7,427 nucleotides of DNA, taken from assembly GCA_007695205.1 (NCBI GenBank), contig REEF01000843.1, positions 1 to 7,427 on the forward strand, in the 5' to 3' direction. The translations under genes and the position numbers were made by a program. Below are positions 4,440 to 7,427 of the stretch, piece by piece; positions within the stretch are counted from its first letter, which is position 1, and each line of letters opens with the position of its first letter. The notes below the pieces were generated by a model, which worked only from the letters and a program-made list of their open reading frames with translations, had not been told where the DNA came from and made no database searches. The DNA comes from Planctomycetaceae bacterium (GTDB taxonomy: Bacteria; Planctomycetota; Planctomycetia; Pirellulales; Pirellulaceae).

Positions 4440-6997
4440 GTCGAGGGCTCCAGTCGGATCTCTGTCAGTTGTTGGGCGGGGCCGGCATGGATCAGGTATT
4501 GATGATTGATGGCGTCCGAGAGCTTGGGCAAACGCTCTTCCAACACCGTTAACAGCTCGACCAGCGGCGCGGATTGTCCTCGCGCATGCAGATCGGCCAG
4601 CATCGGTACGTCGATCATGCGAATGTCGTGCAACAGCCCGATGGCCAAACGCTGGTCCAGCGCCAGCAACGGTTGCGTCTGGTTGCGCGGCAAGCGTTCC
4701 ACATGGTCGGCCAATAACACCAACTGATAGGCCAGCGAACGGGGATTGGTATCGTCGGTCAGCAGCAGATCGATCACCGGGCCTAACTGCAGGTTGGCCA
4801 GGTAACGGCCACGATAGGTCATCAGGCTGTCAGCCATCTCGAGCAGCGCTTCGAGCACCGGGCCGGACAGTTCGTTGGCGTGTTCCAGGGCGCTGCGTGC
4901 CAGGCAGATCACTTGCAACGCCCGTTCCAGACGCCGCCCCAGATCCAGGAAACGCCAGGTATGCGTGCGAGTCATGCTTTCCATGACAATACCGCTGAAC
5001 GCCGCCAGATCGATGATCATCTGGTCCAACATGGTCAGCAGGTCGGTCAGGTCCACCCCGGCGTAGCGAGGCCAAGGGCGGAACTGCTGGTCGATGCGGC
5101 TGATGATCCGCCAACTGTCGGTCGATATCCTGTCGCGGACCAATGTGGCGGCGCGGAACAATTGGGACACGGTGAAACGCAAACTGCCCACCTGGTGCTC
5201 GTCCAGCACGGTTCCGGGCAGCGAGCGCCGCAGATCGGGCAGCAGAACACGGATCCCCTGGACCACATAACCGGGTTCGATCTGACCTTGTTCGACCAAC
5301 GCTCGCAACAACATGGGCAGCTCGGGCAATAGCTCGAATTCGGTCTCGCTGGTCAGCCGCAGGATGGTCGTGCGCAACAGCCGTGCGGCCGCTTCCGAGC
5401 GTTCGATGTGCCGTCCCAGCCAGTACAAATTGTCCGCGACTCGGCTGGGCAACTCCGCACCGCTCCGCCGTAACTCGACGGTCTGGGACTGCGTTGGCAG
5501 CAGACTGATCTGGCTGACCGGTTGCGGGGAAACGATCCAAGCATCCTTGCTCCCTTCGCCCGAGAGGATCGACATATCCAGCGGGCGGGAACTCTGCGAA
5601 ACACGGACCAGCCCGCCTTGCATCACTTCGAATCCATCGGGGGCCGCGACCGCGTACGAGCGTAACGCGATGCGCTGCGGTTTCAGCCCGCCGTCGGACC
5701 AGACCGGCGCCGTGGACCGTTCGATGTGTTGTTGAGCCACGAAGGCATGCGGTGCCTTTTGGATCGCGGCCACCAGCTCGTCCTTCGACCACGCTTGCAA
5801 CTGGCGATGAAAGGGCAGATCCTGGCCTCGGTTCCGATACGCGCGCCGGATCGTCAGCTCGTCCAGATGATCCAGCACGTAATGCTTGGACGCCGGATCG
5901 CCGCACCACCAGGTAGGCACATTCGGCAACAGCAGATCCTCACGCAACAGCTCCTGGCAGCATGCAGGCAAATAGGCCATGAAAACGGGGGATTCGACCA
6001 GTCCGGCGCCCAGCACGTTGGCGAGGGCCACGGTCCGCTCGCGAGCCGATTGCAGCAGGCCGACGATCCCGCTGAAGGCGTCCGCCGACAGTTCCAGCGG
6101 ATCACAATGCTCGCTGTTGGGACGCCGAAAAATAACGTCCACCGGCAGCAGCCCGCCCAGCGTCTTCAACATGACCTGGCCGTTGCGAACCGCCAGATCA
6201 CCAGCCTCGACTAACGTATAGCCTAAATAGCGAGCCAGGTACGCGTCCTCGAAATAGTTCGGCGTTCCCGGTCCCTGGCTGAGCAATACGATCCGCGGGT
6301 TGTCACGGTGCTGAGGCGCCGATTCGGCCAGCATCTGCTGCAACGCGATGAAGTGCGGCGCCAACCGTTCGACCTGACAACGGTGAAAAACGTCGGGCAG
6401 CATCCGCGAAACGACGATCCGGTTTTCCAAGGCGAAGCCCAACCCCGAGGGCGCCTCGCTGCGGTCGGCCAATACCCACCAGTGACCGTCCGAACCTCGA
6501 GCCAAATCGGCGGCGTAACAGGAGAGGAAACGATTGCCGACAGGCCGTTGTCCGTGGTACACCCGCAAAAAACCCGGATGACGATAAATCAAATCCGCCG
6601 GTAGGACGCGACGAGTGATCAGCGTCTGAGGCCCGTACAGATCGGCCAGCAACCGGTCCAGCAACCGGGCTCGCTGTGCCAGCCCCGCAGCGACCCGCTG
6701 CCATTGATCGGCCGCGATCAACAAAGGCAAGGGATCAACCACCCACGGACGCAACGGGTTTTCGGAATCCCCATACGCACCAAAGGCGATCCCGTTTTCA
6801 TGCAGCAAATTCTGAGCCTGATCCCATCGTCGACCAAATTCGCCGGTGGCCAATTCGCCCAACTGTCGACAGAACGTCCGCCAACCCGGTCGCGGTTCCC
6901 CCTGGGCATCCAACAATTCATCGTAAACGCCCGGCAAGGGGACATAGTCATCCAAAAAACTCGATCGCCGCGCGTCCGCAGATGTCAGCACCGTCAT
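4436..6997 (-). CDS. Circularly permuted ATP-grasp ligase fused to alpha-E domain (DUF404/DUF407-DUF403)
   Basis: This 853-residue protein fuses two modules often encoded separately. Residues about 60-480 form the circularly permuted ATP-grasp (CP_ATPgrasp) domain, with GDSENPLRPW (76-85), ADRSEAPSGLGFALENR (177-193), SQGPGTPNYFEDAYLARYLG, VDVIFRR (286-292), and the downstream NVLGAGLVESP and KHYVLDHL segments. Residues about 515-845 form the all-helical alpha-E domain, opening ELPSRVADNLYWLGRHIERSE (starts at 515). ATP-grasp enzymes form amide bonds by activating a carboxylate with ATP; for this family the natural substrate is not established, and peptide-like or isopeptide products are predicted. 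It is the first gene of a two-gene operon with the overlapping transglutaminase gene. No Anbu-type peptidase gene, sometimes linked to this system, is present between 3561 and 7176. The start ATG (6997-6995) has only a weak GAAGA seven bases upstream. The frame stays open to 7063 but offers no earlier ATG, GTG or TTG. Confidence 0.95.
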   Translation of the reverse strand: MTVLTSADARRSSFLDDYVPLPGVYDELLDAQGEPRPGWRTFCRQLGELATGEFGRRWDQAQNLLHENGIAFGAYGDSENPLRPWVVDPLPLLIAADQWQRVAAGLAQRARLLDRLLADLYGPQTLITRRVLPADLIYRHPGFLRVYHGQRPVGNRFLSCYAADLARGSDGHWWVLADRSEAPSGLGFALENRIVVSRMLPDVFHRCQVERLAPHFIALQQMLAESAPQHRDNPRIVLLSQGPGTPNYFEDAYLARYLGYTLVEAGDLAVRNGQVMLKTLGGLLPVDVIFRRPNSEHCDPLELSADAFSGIVGLLQSARERTVALANVLGAGLVESPVFMAYLPACCQELLREDLLLPNVPTWWCGDPASKHYVLDHLDELTIRRAYRNRGQDLPFHRQLQAWSKDELVAAIQKAPHAFVAQQHIERSTAPVWSDGGLKPQRIALRSYAVAAPDGFEVMQGGLVRVSQSSRPLDMSILSGEGSKDAWIVSPQPVSQISLLPTQSQTVELRRSGAELPSRVADNLYWLGRHIERSEAAARLLRTTILRLTSETEFELLPELPMLLRALVEQGQIEPGYVVQGIRVLLPDLRRSLPGTVLDEHQVGSLRFTVSQLFRAATLVRDRISTDSWRIISRIDQQFRPWPRYAGVDLTDLLTMLDQMIIDLAAFSGIVMESMTRTHTWRFLDLGRRLERALQVICLARSALEHANELSGPVLEALLEMADSLMTYRGRYLANLQLGPVIDLLLTDDTNPRSLAYQLVLLADHVERLPRNQTQPLLALDQRLAIGLLHDIRMIDVPMLADLHARGQSAPLVELLTVLEERLPKLSDAINHQYLIHAGPAQQLTEIRLEPST
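4448..4451 (-). promoter_or_regulatory. Ribosome binding site deciding the GTG start of the transglutaminase gene
   Basis: On the minus strand GGAG (4451-4448) sits 8 bases before GTG 4439. It lies inside the last codons of the ATP-grasp gene. No in-frame ATG occurs until residue 220 of the transglutaminase, and the family's N-terminal motif begins right after this GTG, so the start is well supported. Confidence 0.7.
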
Positions 6998-7176
6998 GAT
7001 TCGATCTTCGCTTGCCGGTTCGCCCCACTGTCGACCTGGTCTGGGGACATGGTTTATTGATCAAAGGGTCGTTCGGTCCGCCGCATGGTATCGCGACACC
7101 AGCCCCCGCGTCAATCTTCGGCAGCCATCGTGCGATCCATTGCAGCATGCTGCTTCGTCTGCTAGAAGATAAGTCC
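6998..7176. promoter_or_regulatory. Divergent intergenic region (two promoters expected)
   Basis: These 179 bases separate the minus-strand ATP-grasp operon from the plus-strand glycosyltransferase, so promoters in both directions are expected. An 8-bp perfect palindrome TTGATCAA (7057-7064) is the only operator-like sequence I see. No -35/-10 pair of good spacing is convincing. At 7019-7035 lies a 17-base near-copy of a segment inside the ATP-grasp gene (6854-6870). Confidence 0.4.
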
Positions 7177-7427
7177 ATGACCATCTCCCTGTCCATCGTT
7201 CTGCCCGCCTATAACGAAGAATCGCGGTTGCCACCCTTCTTGGCCGCCGTTCGCGACTATATGGAGGAAAACTACCCGGGTGCACACGAAGTAATCGTCG
7301 TGGACGATGGCAGCCAAGACGAAACGCGAACATTGCTTGTCCAGATGGCCCGTCACTGGACGTCGCTAGTGATCCTCTCGCATTCGGTCAATCAGGGCAA
7401 AGGCGCTGCCGTACGCACGGGGGTTCT
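7177..7427 (+). CDS. Family 2 glycosyltransferase, dolichyl-phosphate glucose/mannose synthase-like (5' part only)
   Basis: Only the first 83 codons are in the window and the frame is open at the edge. The protein begins MTISLSIVLPAYNEESRLPP, the nucleotide-sugar binding start of GT-A family 2 enzymes. It continues with EVIVVDDGSQDET (38-50; the Asp43/Asp44 pair is the standard UDP/GDP-sugar contact) and ends in NQGKGAAVRTGV (72-83). That last motif is typical of the polyprenyl/dolichyl-phosphate glucose or mannose synthase branch (ALG5/DPM1-like), which transfers a sugar from a nucleotide donor to a lipid phosphate carrier at the inner membrane. Whether C-terminal membrane helices follow cannot be seen. 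GAAG at 7165-7168, eight bases upstream, supports the ATG at 7177. An in-frame ATG at 7147 would add ten residues but has no ribosome binding site. The gene is divergent from the ATP-grasp operon. Confidence 0.92.
   Translation, partial: MTISLSIVLPAYNEESRLPPFLAAVRDYMEENYPGAHEVIVVDDGSQDETRTLLVQMARHWTSLVILSHSVNQGKGAAVRTGV

Noticed and set aside
4830..5909. 359-codon open frame on the minus strand inside the ATP-grasp/alpha-E gene
   Set aside because: It is an alternative frame of a well-supported gene. Its translation is Arg/Gly/Pro/Ala-rich with no recognisable domain, as expected of a GC-rich shadow frame.
7057..7085. Sigma-70 promoter from TTGATC at 7057
   Set aside because: No acceptable -10 hexamer lies 16-18 bases away on either strand.

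Overview
The window looks like part of a planctomycete chromosome, most likely Pirellulales (Rhodopirellula-type). The basis is GC-rich coding sequence, dispersed palindromic repeats whose chance translations give the 'TDWQSVL' and 'GRIGNPSY' peptides I recall from many planctomycete ORFs, and an exopolysaccharide-type ATPase gene arrangement familiar from that group. This placement is recognition from memory, not a database result.

Layout. Positions 1-162 are non-coding and begin with a CGACC pentamer tract and hairpins of a dispersed repeat. Positions 163-3463 (+) hold a tight three-gene cassette: (i) a single-pass membrane protein of unknown function with a low-complexity linker and a tyrosine-rich C-terminal tail; (ii) a CpsD/Wzc-like P-loop ATPase whose catalytic Walker A lysine is arginine and which has no C-terminal tyrosine cluster; (iii) an ExeA/GspA-like AAA ATPase resembling the ATPase of XrtA/PEP-CTERM exopolysaccharide loci. 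Positions 3464-3560 lie between convergent genes and contain a 27-bp imperfect palindrome, flanked by two copies of TTGATACCCC; the first copy supplies the stop codon of the ATPase gene.

Positions 6997-3561 (-) hold a two-gene operon: a circularly permuted ATP-grasp protein fused to an alpha-E domain, then a transglutaminase-family protein. The two overlap by 4 bp (GTGA). This pair is a known but poorly understood predicted amidoligase/peptidase system. A 179-bp divergent gap follows, and from 7177 (+) the start of a family 2 glycosyltransferase (dolichyl-phosphate glucose/mannose synthase-like) runs off the edge.

How the genes may work together (inference): the first three genes probably form one membrane-associated ATPase module linked to polysaccharide or envelope export. 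The membrane protein would act as tether and the two ATPases as a regulatory or energising pair. The ATP-grasp/transglutaminase pair probably makes and trims or cross-links a peptide or an isopeptide-modified product, independently of the cassette. The best candidates for something undescribed are the cassette, with its Arg-type P-loop and its tyrosine-only-in-the-tail membrane partner, and the small repeat-flanked palindromic element.
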